This document shows, in pieces, positions 12,400 through 25,454 of a stretch of DNA of 64,000 nucleotides. The position numbers and the translations under genes were made by a program. Numbering within the stretch: the stretch's first letter is position 1; the number at the start of each line of letters is the position of its first letter. Where the stretch lies: NCBI GenBank assembly GCA_020726505.1, contig JAHLEZ010000023.1:783720-847719 (forward strand), read 5' to 3'. The DNA comes from Leptodontidium sp. MPI-SDFR-AT-0119. Its lineage: Eukaryota; Ascomycota; Leotiomycetes; Helotiales; Leptodontidiaceae. Under the pieces are notes generated by a model. It did no database searches and was not told where the DNA came from. It saw nothing but the letters and a program-made list of their open reading frames with translations.

Positions 12400-13908
12400 C
12401 GAAGATTATACTCTATTTAGTATTCCCTCGATAAGCCGCGTTATATTATATAAAGAGAATTAAATATAATTTCTAAGTATTTTAATTAAGACTTCTTTAA
12501 GTTCTTTATAATTATAGAGATTAATATAGTCTCTTTCTACTTAGACAAGTACTTTTATTAATTCTCTTTTGTCTTAAAGTGATTCTAAGTTATATAAATT
12601 ATTATAAAGAAATCGTACGAACGTCTTATAATTATATTATAATAGAAATCCGCTACTCGTCCTTTTAGTATAATCGAGAATACTAAGTAATATTAGTCAC
12701 TTGAGATTCTAATCTTTGTATAACAGTCGAAGAAGACTTAGAGGCAAATATCTAAGATATTATATTACTTTCCGCTATACTTCCGGCTCTTATTACTATA
12801 AACCTTTATTAAGTTTATTAATAACCGTGAGTTCAGGATAATTGTCTAAGACTTATATAATATAATTAGTTCTAGCAGGAGAGCTCTTAAGGTTAATAAA
12901 TTATCTTCGTATAAATGTTATCTCAGTGGTCGTTCGACGGTTTCGTAGGCTTAGTCTCGACTTAGAAGGTTATTGTCTAAGACTAAATATAATGTAAGAC
13001 TAAAACGTTTATATACTAAGTAATATTATTTAATTATTTAACCTTTGTCTAATAATAAAGACCTTATTAGATTTACGTACGAAGTCTAATTAAAACTAAC
13101 TATATTCTCGTTTAAAACGATATAAGGCAGAGGGCTTAAATATTGTCTAGACGTTTAAGGCTATTACTAAGTTATTTAAATTAGCTTTAAGAGTAAGTTC
13201 TCTGCCTCTTAAGTTTATATAATTAGAGAATCTCTAGAATTGTCTAAAATAATATGTCTTACTAGTAATTCGCTTTATATAATTAAAGTCAGAGTACCTT
13301 ACTAGTTTCTGTCTTACCCTTAGGATTTCTATTAAGTATAAGTCCTTTAATTTTAATTTGTCTACTTATATAGTTCCTCCTCTTTTAAAACATTTATTAA
13401 CGTTTAAGCGTACGAGATAGACCCCCTTTGCTCTTATACTTATACTCTGTGATTAAGGAAGTATATATAAAGATCTTTAATAGCTTCTTAAGATCTAATA
13501 ATAAATATATCTTTTGTTTATCTTTTAAAGCCTTCTTTAAATTCTTTTTAAAGTCTATAGTCTTAAAACTCTTTTTAGTAATATTATATAAGGGCTAAAG
13601 TAATATAATTATTAACTCACTTAAGCGTTTAATACTCGTCGTTTATAAGGTTAAAGGGTTTCTTTTATATTTCTATATTTAATAAGTGACCTTTAGTAAT
13701 AGAATTATTATATCCTTCTTTATATAAAGGTTAATGAAAGTTGTTAAGTCGTGTTTGCGTTTTATAAATCCTTAAATCGTACGAATCGTCTTCTTCTACT
13801 AGTCGCCGACGTAAGGTCTAATTAGTTTGCCTCTCTAGTTTATCTTTCTAATTGTCGTTATATAAAAGTATTACTTAACTATTCTGTAATTATTTAACTA
13901 CTAATTAG
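12400..13908. other. 5' internal region of Copia-B without recognisable coding
   Basis: AT-rich and stop-saturated on both strands. It would hold the gag N-terminus and leader on the minus strand. Bases 13740-13870 match the TRIM1 interior (about 1240-1380), including a retained TCGTACGA site, and mark the family link between the two. Confidence 0.55.
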
Positions 13909-14076
13909 TGTTAGTATTTAATTAAGGTTCAATACCTGATATTAAGGTGACAAAGAATATAACAAGTGAAGTCTAATTAAGTATATTCCGTGTGTAAGTA
14001 TTACTCGTACGAAACTAAGAGGCAAGGTATAAAACTAAGCTTCATTAGGCCAGGAGAGACGACTATCTTTAGAAGC
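13909..14076 (-). repeat. Copia-B right (5') LTR, left piece
   Basis: 168 bp; the remaining 43 bp are at 45971-46013. The split is exactly at element D, with GAAGC repeated on both sides (14072-14076 and 45966-45970). Confidence 0.88.
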
Positions 14077-14240
14077 TGTGAAAATAGGTGGGCCAATCAG
14101 AAGAGAGGAAGCGCAGTAGGTGAACACGTGATTAGAGACAAAGTAGATTGCTTGCTTACTTGAGAGAAGAGCCATAAGGGCTCTTCGGTAGTTATATACA
14201 TAATAATAGCTTCTCTAGAAGCTTCGACAACTACGTAATC

Positions 14241-14443
14241 TGTCGTGCAAGAGCACGCCTAGAGGCTCCACAGAGGCGAAATTGACGTATTATTAAGGTA
14301 TACGCAGTACTGTAATTAATCGTTATATTACTCTACTTTACGTGGAGCTTTTTAAGCTCCCTACTAAATATCTGTTAGTCGCGCTTTAGCCAGGTCGCCT
14401 TTAATAGGGCTCACTTAGCTAGCTTACTAGAGCCTACACGACA
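14241..14443 (-). repeat. Copia-A1 3' LTR
   Basis: 203 bp with TG/CA ends. It differs from its partner at 45629-45831 only by transitions. Confidence 0.93.
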
Positions 14444-14678
14444 CACCCCCTCGCCAAGGACAATAACAAGCTTAGCGAAGTAAATAAGTACTAAACAAAC
14501 ATAATAGACAATAAGAAATCGACATATAATATATAATTAATAATATAAAAGCGACAGATAATAAGGAAAAATAATAAGTAGTAACTAAAGTAAACATACT
14601 AAATAAGTAAGCGTGAATATATAAGTAAGTTCCCTCCCCTTATTATAACTTCCCTCTTTAAGCGTATTATACTTTAAA

Positions 14679-15504
14679 ATGGCTCGTGTTTCGTCCCGCT
14701 GAAAGGCTATTAAAGTTGCCCGCGCCGTTAACGCCGCCGTTACTCGTGTAATAAGAAGTATAAGTTTCTCTTATACTCTTTATTCTTTTTGAGAATAGTT
14801 TTAATATATTATAATAACTTGCGGCTCGCCCCTATACCCCCTCGCCCGCCCCCGCCCCCGCCTTAGCCACCCCTCACTGTCGCGCTGAGGTAAGTACTAA
14901 TAAGGAGGTTCCTTGCTTAATATACGTAAAAGCTGCCTTAAAGGGTACTCTCCCTGTTAATATTTACTAAAGCGTAATTAGCTTAGTATAATACTTACAG
15001 TGCCACAGTTAAAATTATAGTTATGCCGGTCCTGTTAAGCCTAGTGTTACGGTCGCCTTTGCGGCCTTTATAAAAGAGAAGCGCGGTTTTAACCGCACTC
15101 GTATAAGTTTCACTTTTGGCTCTTATACTTTTGAAGCTAACTAACTTTAAATAGTAGTTAAGACGTCTTTAGGCTTCGGTCTAAGAAGTAATTACTGTCC
15201 TTAATATATTCACTTTACCTTTATAAAACATACTTTAAGTATATTAACAAGCTCAGCCGCCGCCCTAGCTACCGCTTTAGCTATTATACTACTTAGTATA
15301 TTCACTTTGTCTTTATAAACAGGCTTTAAACGTTCTAACTTTAGCTTAGCCGCCGCCGCCGCTACCCCAGCCCTAGCCACCCCTCGCCTAATTCTCCCAC
15401 TTATACGTAGTATTAGTACTAGTGTTATCGCTAGTGATGTGGCTGCCCGCCGCCGCCGTATTAAGGAGTTATTAATAGAGCTAATAGACTTATTAGTAGT
15501 TTAA
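14679..15504 (+). pseudogene. Antisense accessory gene of Copia-A1 (decayed copy)
   Basis: This gene lies between the copia pol end and the 3' LTR on the strand opposite to pol. The first exon opens with ATG (14679) and encodes MARVSSR, a stop, then KAIKVARAVNAAVTR, followed by GTAATA as splice donor (14748). The middle exon parallels 18764-19060 of Copia-A2 and keeps the Cys and SYAGP signature, but has several RIP stops. The acceptor that reads TAG in A2 reads TAA here. The C-terminal exon ends with an Arg-rich RRRRIKELLIELIDLLVV at 15504. It is homologous to the genes at 18578-19424 and 42068-42980. The function is unknown. Confidence 0.72.
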
Positions 15505-15699
15505 TTCGTGACTTAATAGCGGCTTAAGAACGTGGCCCTTTAAAGTATAATTTACGACTTTATAAGTAACTTAAGAACGGGCCCTTATGTACTTGTTTTT
15601 GCGTTAATTTAGTTATAGTTTAGGTTTATTTAGTTTAGTTTAGGTTAGTTTAATTGTGGCTTCAGCCGGAATAGAATTCCTATCCTTTAATAACTTAAA

Positions 15700-18149
15700 A
15701 AGATTATATTTAAAGTAATTATACTACCTTAAAAATTACAAAGGAAAACAAAAGAGTGTATTTTGCCGTAAAGTATAAGCTTTAATTAAGCTCTTTTACT
15801 AACGCCTTAACATCTTGTAAGTTAAGTAATACTAAGAAAGTCTTAAACTTCTAGCGTGGAAGGTTTTTAGTAAAGCTATTAGCGTACATCTCACTACTAG
15901 GTAAATACGTAACCTTAAAACTGCCTTTTTAGTACTCTTAACGTAATTATATATTCTAAATATTAACGTGCTTGAGCTTAGTCGATATACGTTAGTTTTC
16001 TTTAATTATAAGCCTAATCGTTTATTAATTGTCGTAAAAGATATTTTAAGGGCACCTTATATTAAGGTACATTTCTTTAAAGAGCCTTTACAGTGCTATA
16101 ACCTCCTTTATAGTTCGCTCTACTCTTAAGAGCTTAGCTTTTATAGTCGAGGTAATAACTATGTCTTACTTAAATACTTTTTATAATATAATACCCCTAA
16201 ATAAAAGAATAATAAGCCTTTATAAAGAACGCTTAGTTTTTAAATTATTTACGAAAGAGGCATTAAATATTATTATAAGTTGCATTTCGCGTTATTAATA
16301 ATTATAAACGATCCCTAAGAAGCGTGTATTAAATAAGTAACGTATTATTTAATTAATAGCTTATAAGTGCTTTTAACTTAAGTTCGTTAAGAATTGCGAT
16401 AGTTGTGAAGCTATAAAAGCTACGTCCGGTCTAATTATAATAGTTATATATAAGACGGATCCGACCTTTTCTTAGTACTCTTTGATTTGTGCCTTCGTCG
16501 CTTTACTTGTGTTTTTAACTAAGTCGTAGTATAGTAGAGGGGTACTTAGGTAGTTGCTATTTATTAAGCTGAATTTCCGGGCTACCTTTTTTATATACGT
16601 GTCGTAAACTAACGTGACTATTCTCGTATATTTGTCTTGTATAATTTATACCCCTAAAAATTACTCTACGTCACTTATTATAACTAACTCGTAGGCTTTA
16701 TTAAGGCTATTAGTGATTTTGGCCGCTATAGTGAAGTTTAATTTATAATATAACACTTATATGTCGTTTACGTAAAAGGCTATAAATACTGTGTGCTTAT
16801 TATTTATAAATATATAAGGCTCTTTTATAAGTGGCTCTAGACTAAGGCTTTTAAGTATAACTGAGAAGTCGTTATATTATAAGGCTAAGGAGTCGCGTAG
16901 GCTATATAGGGCTCTGTCGATTTTTACAACTATGCTAGGCTACTTGAAACTGTTAAGAAGGTAATAATAGACAAGTGTACTTCGTTTGTCTCGTTTTATA
17001 TTAATAAAAGCGTTTACGACGTCGTACTACTTAACTTCTAAGTTAAATTAGGCTACTAGGGCTATCGTAACACGAAAAGACCTCGCCGCTAATATAAAAG
17101 CGTATATAGAAAATATAGTAGTATCCTCTTATAAGTTACTCTTAGTAACGATACGCGATTTAGTACGTATAAGTTGTTTAGTTAAGTTAACTTTATAAGT
17201 AAACACTTATTTTAATAATATAGGCGTCGTTTTAGCGTCTACTTTAAGTATAATATACTAGTATTTCTTAGCCTAGAAGTTCTTTATCTCCTTACGTGCG
17301 TCCTCTTAGAAGTGTTCTCTTTACGGGTGTTAGTTTAAGTTTTATTAATACTTTAATATTATTAAAAGCTTTACTTAATATAGTTATATTGTTTTACAGC
17401 TTATAGTTTCTTGTGTTTTAATTGTTTCGCCACTGACTATAATTATAAAGACAATATATATAGTTTTATAGTCTTTATTATTTTCTCGTGTTACGTCTTT
17501 ATTCTAAAACGTCGTAATAAAAGATATAATTTACGTATAATTCTTATCTTTTTAGTTTATAAACTTAACGCTTAAGAGCTCCCTTGTCGTAAAGGAGTAT
17601 ACTCCCGGCTTAATCTTTAATCGTCTATTTAATTATATTGTCTCTCTAACTCGCCTTCTCCGCTGAGCTCGAGTGATAAAGTATAATTAACTTTAGTTAA
17701 GTGCTTATAATACTTCGTCTAAGATCTCTTAAGACATAGTTTCTTTTAATAGGGGTTATATTATTGTCTCTAATAGTGTGTTTTCTAAGAGTAATTATTA
17801 TTCTTCCTTTAGCTCGTCGTCGTAATCCTCCTTAGACGAAGTGTTTTCGTGTTATAATACACTTCTTAGACTTATATTAGTTACTTTAAGTTAGTTTAGT
17901 AATTAACTCTAATTATCTTGTGCTTTACTTTAAATTATAACTTAAAGTATTAATTTGCGCGTACCTTTAATTTAGCGTAGTTATTTCGCACTTAAAGTAT
18001 TCCTCTTAGGCTCGATATATTCGTTTCGTTATGTTTAGCTTTGAGTCTGTCTTAGTGTGCTTAGGCTTTTTGTTATTATTAAAACTATTATGTCGTCTTT
18101 ATTAAGCTATATATCGTCTTTTAACGTGTTAATTTGTGAATTTAATAGT
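15700..18149 (-). pseudogene. Copia-A1 RNase H and reverse transcriptase relic
   Basis: The minus-strand translation parallels Copia-A2 19.6-22.0 kb. The YVDDI box reads YVNDI at 16774-16760, so the first catalytic Asp is already Asn (G-to-A). TAA/TAG codons are frequent. The frame is cut at 18149 by Copia-A2 and resumes at 25656. Confidence 0.88.
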
Positions 18150-18345
18150 TGTCGTGCAAGAGCACGCCTAGAGGCTCCACAGAGGCGAAATTGACGTATT
18201 ATTGAGGTATGCGCAGTCCTGTAATTGATTGTTCTATCTCTACGTATGGTCTATTTAAGCTCCCTGAATATGGAGGTCGCGGGCGCTTTAGCCATATTGC
18301 CTTTGATTAGGCTCGCTTAGCCGGCTTACTATAACCTACACGACA
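18150..18345 (-). repeat. Copia-A2 3' LTR
   Basis: 196 bp, TGTCGTGCAAG to CCTACACGACA, followed by the CACCCCC complement of the polypurine tract. Confidence 0.95.
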
Positions 18346-18577
18346 CACCCCCTTACCAAGGACAATACTAAGCTTTGGCGAAGTAAACAAGTGCTTAATA
18401 AATATAATAAATAATAGGAAATCGATATATAATATATAACTAATAATATAAAAGCGATAAATAGTAAGGGAAAATAATAAGTAGTAGCTAAAGTAAATAT
18501 ATTAAACGTCTAAACGAGAGTATATAGACAACTACTCCCTTATTGTAACTTCCTTTTATAAGTATACTAAATTTAAA

Positions 18578-19424
18578 ATAAGTCGTGTCTTTACTATTAA
18601 GTTAACCGCCCGCGCCTTTCGGCGCTTTAACCTCGCCGTTACTCGTGTAATAAAGAAGATACGTTTCCCTCGTATTTTATTAATTTGAGATTAGTTTTAA
18701 CGTTATTTAAGTTAAAAAGTTAAGAAGTTAAGTGAGTTAAAGTATACTAACTAGCTATAATAGTCTGCCGCCGCTTCTCGCCGCCGTACCCCCTCTCTTG
18801 CGCCCCCTCCTGCCGCCCCTGCCACCCCCTCTCGTCGCCGCGCTGAGGCAGGTACTAATAAGGAGGTCCCTTGCTTAGTATACGTTAAAGTTACCTTAAA
18901 AGGTGACTTCCCTGTCAGTATTTGTCAAGATGCCGCTAGCTCGGCTCGGTGCCTTCGGTGTTATAGTTAAAATCATAGTTACGCCGGTCCTATTAGGCCT
19001 ACTATTGCGGTGGCTTTTGTTACCTTTTTGGAGGAGAAGCGTAGTACTTCGCGTACCCGCGTAAGTTTAACTTTAGTTCTTATGTTTTTAAGTTTAATTA
19101 ACTCTAAGTAATAGTTAAAATCCCTTTAGGCCACGGTCTGTGAGGCTCTTACTACTCCTAGTATATTTATTCTGTCTTTATAATAGCTTTAAAGAGACTG
19201 ACTTTAGTTGTCTAGCCGCTGCCGCTCCCGCCCCCGCCGCTGCCCCTGCCCCCGCCCCCCGCCTAATCCTCCTACCTGTTCGGGTTAGTGCTGGTGTTAG
19301 TGCTGGTGCTGTTAGTGCTGGTGCTGGTGCTGCTGCTACTGCTGATGGTGCTAGTGGTGTGGCCGCCCGCCGCCGCCGTATTAAGGAGTTACTAGTAGAG
19401 CTAGTAGACTTATTAGTAGTTTAG
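18578..19424 (+). pseudogene. Antisense accessory gene of Copia-A2 (best preserved copy)
   Basis: Exon 1 is 18578-18646 (ATG decayed to ATA; 23 codons, basic). Intron 1 is 18647-18763, with donor GTAATA, branch-like ACTAAC and acceptor TAG. Exon 2 is 18764-19060, exactly 99 codons. It starts with a Pro/Ala/Arg-rich stretch, continues with VPCLVYVKVTLKGDFPVSIC, then ARCLRCYS, one stop (18968-18970) and NHSYAGPIRP. A textbook donor GTAAGT follows at 19061. The C-terminal exon runs to 19424: an Ala/Pro-rich part, then RRRRIKELLVELVDLLVV. Exact limits of the introns in 19061-19208 are uncertain. The Cys/His spacing suggests metal binding (inference). The gene runs opposite to pol, so its introns cannot be spliced from the retroelement's own RNA. 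Confidence 0.75.
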
Positions 19425-19549
19425 TTCGCGACTTAATAGCGGCTTAAGAACGTGCCCCTTTAGAGTTATAGTTTACTACCTTATAAGTAGCTTAAAAACA
19501 GGCCCTTATATACTTACTTTACGTTAGTTTAGTTGTGGCTTCGGCCGGA

Positions 19550-22500
19550 ATAGAATTCCTGCCCTCTAATAACTTAAAAAGAACGTGCTTAACGTGACTA
19601 TATTACCTTAAAAAATATAAAGGAAAATAAAAGAGTGTGTTTTATAATAAAGTGCAAGCTTTAATTAAGCTCTTTTATTAACGCCTTAGTATCTTATAAG
19701 TTAAGTAATATAACAAAAGTCTTAAACTTTTAACGTGGGAGGTTTTTAGTAAGGCTATTAGCGTATATCTCACTTGTGGGCAAGTATATAACTTTAAAAC
19801 TGCCTTTTTAGTACTCTTAATATAGTTATATATTTTAAATATTAACGTGCCTAAGCTTAGTCAATATGCGCTAGTTCTCTCTAACTATAAGCCTAATTGT
19901 CTATTAGTTATTATAAAAGATGTTCTAGGGGCACTTTATATTAAGGTGTATTTCTCTAAAGAGCCTCTATAGTACTATAACCTCCTTTATAGTTCGCTTT
20001 ACCCTTAAGAGCTTAGCTTTTATAATCGAGGTAGTGACTGTGTCTTACTTAAATACTTTTTAAAGTATAGCACCCTTAAACAAAAGAATAATAAGCCCTT
20101 ATAAAGAACGCTTAGTTTCCAAATTATTTATAAAAGAGGTATTAGACGCTATTATAAGCTACGTTTTACGCTATTAACAGCTATAAACGATCCCTAAGAA
20201 GCGTGTACTAAACAAGTAACGTATTATCTAATTAATAGCCTATAAGTGCTTCTAGCTTAAGTTCGTTAAGAATTGCGACAGTTATAAAACTATAAAAGCT
20301 ACGTCCGGTCTAATTATGACAGCCGTGTACAAGACGGATCCGACCTTTTCTTAGTATTCCTTGATTTGTGCCTTCGTCGCTTTGCCGGTGTTTTTGACTA
20401 GGTCGTAGTACGGCAGAGGGGTGCTCGGGCAGTTGCCATTTATTAAGCTAAATTTCTGGGCTACTTTCTTTATATACGTGTCGTGGATTAACGTGACAGT
20501 TTTCACATATCTGTCCCGTATAATTCGTACCCCTAGAAACCACTCTACGTCTCTTATTACAGTTAGCTTGTAAGCTTTATTAAGGCTATTAGTGATTTTA
20601 GCCGCTGTAGCGAGGTTTAACTTGTGGTATAATACTTATATGTCGTCTACGTAAAAGGCCACAAATACTGTGCGCTTGTTATTTATAAATATACAGGGCT
20701 CTTTTATAAGTGGCTCTAAATTAAGGCTTTTAAGTATAGCTGAGAAGTCGCTATACTATAGGGCTGGGGAATCGCGTAGGCTATATAGGGCTCTATTAAT
20801 CTCTATAATTATACCGGGCTACTTAAAACTATTAAGAAGGTAATAATAAACGGGTGTACTTCGTTTGTCTCGTTTTATATTAATAAAAGCGTTCACGACG
20901 TCGTATTACTTAACTTCTAAGTCAAATTAGGTTGCTAGGGCCATTGTAACACGAAAAGACCTCGCCGCTAGTGTGGAGGCGTACGTGGAGAATATAGTGG
21001 CATCTTCTTATAGGTTACCCTTAGTAATAATACGCGATTTAGTGCGTATAAGCTGTCTAGCTGAGTTAACTTTGTAAGTAAACACTTATTTCAGTAGTAT
21101 AGGCGTCGTTTTAGCGTCTGCCTTAGGCATAATATACTAGTATTTTCTAGCCTAGAGGTTCTTTATCTCTTTATATGCGTCCTCTCGGAAGCGTTCTCCT
21201 TACGAGTGCTAGTTTAAGTTTTACTAATACTTTAGTACTATCGGAAGCTTTGCCTAATATAGTTGTGTTATTTTAGAGCTTATAGTTTCCTGTGCTTTAA
21301 TTGTTTCGCCGCTAATTATAGTTACAAAGACAATATATATAGTTCTATAGTCTTTATTATCTTCTCGCGTTATATCTTTATTCTAAAACGTCGTAATAAA
21401 GGATATAATTTGCGTATAATTCTTGTCTTTTTAGTCCATAGACTCGGCGCTTAGGAGTTCCCTTATTATAAAGGAGTATACTCCCGGCCTAATCTTTAAC
21501 CGTCTATTTAATTATATTATCTCTCTAGCTCGCCTTTTCCGCTAAGCTCGAGTGACAAGGTGCAGTTGACTTTAGTTAAGTGCTTATAATACTTTGTCTA
21601 AGGTCTCTTAAGACATAGTTTCTTTTAATAAGGGTTGTGTTATTGTCTTTAACGGTGTGTTTTCTAAGAGTAGTTATTATTCTTCCTCTAACTCGTCGTC
21701 GTAATCCTCCTTAGACAAGGTGTTTTCGTGCTGCAGTGCACTTCCTGGGCCTGCACTAGTTGCTTTAGTTTAGCGCAGTAGTTAACTCTGGCTGTCTTAT
21801 ACTCTATTTTAAATTATAACTTAAGGTATTAATTTACGCGCACCTTTAATTTGGCGTAATTGTTTCGCACTTAGAGTACCCCTCTTAGGCTCGATATGTT
21901 CGTTTCGTTGTGTTTAGCTTTGAGTCTGTCTTGGTGTGCTTAGGCTTTTTATTATTATTAAAACTACTATGTTGTCCTTGTTAAGCTATATGTCGTCTTC
22001 TAACGTGTTAATTTGTGAATCTAACGGTATTATCTCATTTTAGTGCTCTCGTGGAACAGGTAGTCCCGCCTTAGTAATTGCGTGTAAGACTACTTCCGTA
22101 GAAACTTCGTCGACTTTTATTAAGTTAAATAATAGCTTATTTAATTTAATACTGTTTTTCGCCTTTATATATTTGTCCCTTACGTGTTCGATGGCTAACT
22201 CGGCGTCTTAAGCGGCCTTAGGCTCTATAAGTATATTAACGACTTATTTAAGTATTAGTAGTAGTTAGCTAACTATTACTTACTTACTATAAAACTGTGC
22301 CTTATTAAAAATAACGTTTCGGGTACGTATTACACGCTTTAGTAGGGGTATTTAGATCCTATATATATTAGTTATATAGTAATTAATTAAGTAACCGACG
22401 TGCCCCCTTAGGTTAACCTTAAAGCCTCTCTTGTCACGGAGAGCTTGTCGGTCTTTAATTATCGCGTAGGCTTTGGCGCTATATATAAAAGTATTACTCT

Positions 22501-25330
22501 AGTTAGGTCTTAAATTAACTAATAACCTCTTTATTATATGTGGATTATACTACTAAAAATACTGCCTAAACCATACTTCTAGGACTTCGTTTGGCGACCG
22601 CATAGCTCTCTTAGCTAATGGCGACATATTATATAAGTATATAGCCGTTAAAACAGCCTCTGGCTATAACTTAAATAGTAGATTAGCGCCTGTTATTATT
22701 TTTAAGGCCTTAGTAATTAGCTCCCCACTAGCTCTTTCTACACCTCTATTTGGCTTATACGTGTAAACAGGAGTAGGCTCTAGGTCGATGCTATTATTTA
22801 ACGCCTATTAGTCGTACTAAGTCTAGTATCTTGTGTTAATTACAGACGTGTCGTTATCGGACCTGACTTTATATATAGCTAGATTGTATTAGTGTCTAGT
22901 CTATACCTTAAATACTTTAAGCACTCTTATAATTAACTCGTTGGCTTTGCTCGTGAGTGTAAATGTGAAAAGCTTTCTACTGTATTCGTCCTTAATTAAT
23001 AATAGCTAGTATATGTTATTATAGCCTATAGGGTAGTTAAACAGGTCCTATGCGACTCTAAAGAAAGGTCTCGGGGACTTATTGTCTGACTCTCTACGCG
23101 ATAGTCGTTAATTTAAGTGTGTCGCAGTATAACTTTTGTATTATATATTAGCGATTCTATTAATTTAGACATTGCGGGTATACTTTATAAGAGCTTCTAG
23201 GGCCATTTTGCCGAAGTGACCAGCCCGTAAGTGCCACATTTGTATTATATCGCTACGGGGCCGTAAGAACCGGCGGGTTAACTAAAAGGTATACTTCTTA
23301 AGAGGGTACAGTCGTTTACTAATCGTCAAGTATATCATTATAGTAGGAGATTTACGTGTCTTTATGAATATATATAATTATAAAGAGCGCGAGTAGTTAT
23401 TAACAAGCTTATATTTAAATACTATAAGGTTCTACTTACATTATAAGGTTCTCACTATATAACTCTCTTTAGCACTACTTACGCGTAAAGTCGTGTCAAT
23501 ACTATTATACCACACCCCCGACTGTACAAGGAGGCTCTCTAAGATAATATTAATATTAAACCCCTCTATAATAGCCACATTAAATAGCGTCAAGTCCTTA
23601 GTATATAGTCTAGCAGGTCCATATATAGCGTTTTTAAAGATGCGTGTACTTCTTCTAATAATTAGTAAGTTTGAGGTGCCTGTGTTAACTGATTCTCTTG
23701 TAATGCGTTTAAAGTTATTAAGGACTAGTTTATTAATACTATTAACTAAGTGAGTTACGCCGTAGTTATTAATAAGAGTGTTATTTAATAGAGGGTAACG
23801 TTAGAATTCTATAGTATTATATATACTAGCGTTAAGAGTGTCGTCTTAGATTATATTATTAAGGAGGTTTAAGTTAAGTATAGCTACGTTAATACTTCTT
23901 GTCCCTTCTCACGTAGCTTTGCCTTTGTCTTTGTTTCTTATAAGTGTAGCGGCATCGGCTGTTTTAGCGTTAGTAGTAGGTTTAGAGGTGCTAGTGTTGT
24001 TAGCTCTAGTAATTTTAGTTACTATAACGTACTTTTAACCTTCTTTAGTTATAGCGGCCTTAAGCTCCCTAAAGTCTATAGTCTCTAACTTCTTGCGGGT
24101 TATAGTTATTTCGTTAGCGTTTAGTATATACTTTATGCCTTTAGTAGTCGTTTTATTAATTATATAACGTAATCTCTAGCACTTAAGCGGCTTAAAGAAG
24201 TGCTTATTATTTATACTATATAAGCATAAGTTACCTTAGCCGCGAGAGCGAGATTTGCTAGAGCTTACGCCCGACGCACTATCGTCTATTCCTTTAAGGG
24301 TTAAGTATTAACTACTACCCCCTCCTTAACGCTTAAGCTTCCTAAACATAGTATGCTCTTAGTCTATGCCTAGGAACACTTATATATAGTCGTTAAGAGT
24401 AAAACTATACTCCTTTCTAAGTTAGTTATCGCGTATAACTATACTAAGGATAAGATTTACTTAATTAAGGTACATGTGAGCTCCTATAACACGTAACTAC
24501 TTCTTTAGAGCCACAGTACCTTTGACTTCAGGTATATTATACGCTTTAGCATTCCTATAAGCCTTTAAGAAGTCCTTTATTTATTAATTAACGTTGACTT
24601 TTCCCTTATATACTTCCTTTAAAACCTTATTATATTCCGTGACTACCGTTATAAGGACCGACGATTCTAATAATATTATGTCACGCTGAAGTGTGTTAAT
24701 TAACGTTTATAAGCTTAAGTCGCTCTTGCCGGTTAGTTCCCTAATTGTAGAGTCTAAAAGTGAATCGTCTACTGTTTTAGAGAGCCAGTTATATAAAGTT
24801 ATATACTTGTTGTTTTGGCTCGTTTATTTAGTAAACGTGTATTAGTACTCCCTGGCTTATACTACGTAAATCTGCTGCACCTTTATAATTATCGGGTATA
24901 GAGGTGGACTAGCTTCTTCTAGACTTATCCCTCTTATTAAGGCATTTGTCGATATAGCTAGGGCAGGTGTAGCCTACGCGTTGTCGGAGGACTTAGGCGT
25001 TAAAGACGGTTGTGGGTTTGCTGCTTTCTAAGCTGTAATATTAACGTAATACTGGCTTAATTGAGTCTTTGTAACCTCTTGCGTAGTACTTTTAAGTATT
25101 AAAGCCTTAGGTTAGTGGTTTAGGATATAGCCTGTCGTAAGAGCGCTAGGGTCTATTATATTTAGTGCACTTATAAAGTTAGTATAAAATGTCAAGCGTA
25201 AGTGTTATGTCGCTTAATCCTTCCGCGCCTTTAAATTGTAGTCCGTAAGTAGCCTTGAAAGTGACATTATTAGTTTTGGGTATATATATAATGATTTCGA
25301 GGAGGTTTTAGTGATTTAAGGGTTATTAAC
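19550..25330 (-). pseudogene. Copia-A2 gag-pol relic
   Basis: Copia order on the minus strand: gag with a knuckle (NLCLYSINNKHFFKPLKC near 24240-24175), protease near 23.78-23.5 kb (NNYGVTHLVN in place of D-x-G-A-THLVN), the GAG-pre-integrase segment MWHLRAGHFGKMALEAL near 23245-23190, integrase, then RT. The YVDDI box is at 20653-20639 (intact) and is followed by VLYHKLNLATAAKI. RNase H lies toward 19.6 kb. TAA and TAG codons, mostly at former CAA/CAG/TGG positions, interrupt all domains. Confidence 0.9.
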
Positions 25331-25454
25331 AGGCTTTTAAGTATTACTAAAACGTGTATAAGGCAGCGGTGAGAAAGCCTTTATATGCCTCTGTAGAGCC
25401 ACGTCGGCGCGTGTATGCGACTAGGAAGCTTTAATAGCTTACGGGGCTTATAAC

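Larger units (their letters stand above)
6356..12400 (-). pseudogene. Copia-B gag-pol relic
   Basis: Reading the minus strand through stops, a CCHC-like knuckle (IICKKEGYW) lies at about 12110-12057. Segments typical of the start of fungal copia RT domains are LPSGLTSFY and KPFYIEE near 10440-10330 and IFNSRL...LYKKSRLVI near 10070-9960. The RT is then split by TRIM2 (9239-9794). The rest down to 6.4 kb is AT-rich and saturated with stops, so boundaries of integrase and RNase H could not be fixed by eye. No function is possible. Confidence 0.75.

Noticed and set aside
21263..23753. Plus-strand frames at 21263-21454 and 23493-23753 (and 27404-27664)
   Set aside because: Antisense to Copia-A pol; the similarity between 23493 and 27404 reflects the two copies of the same element.
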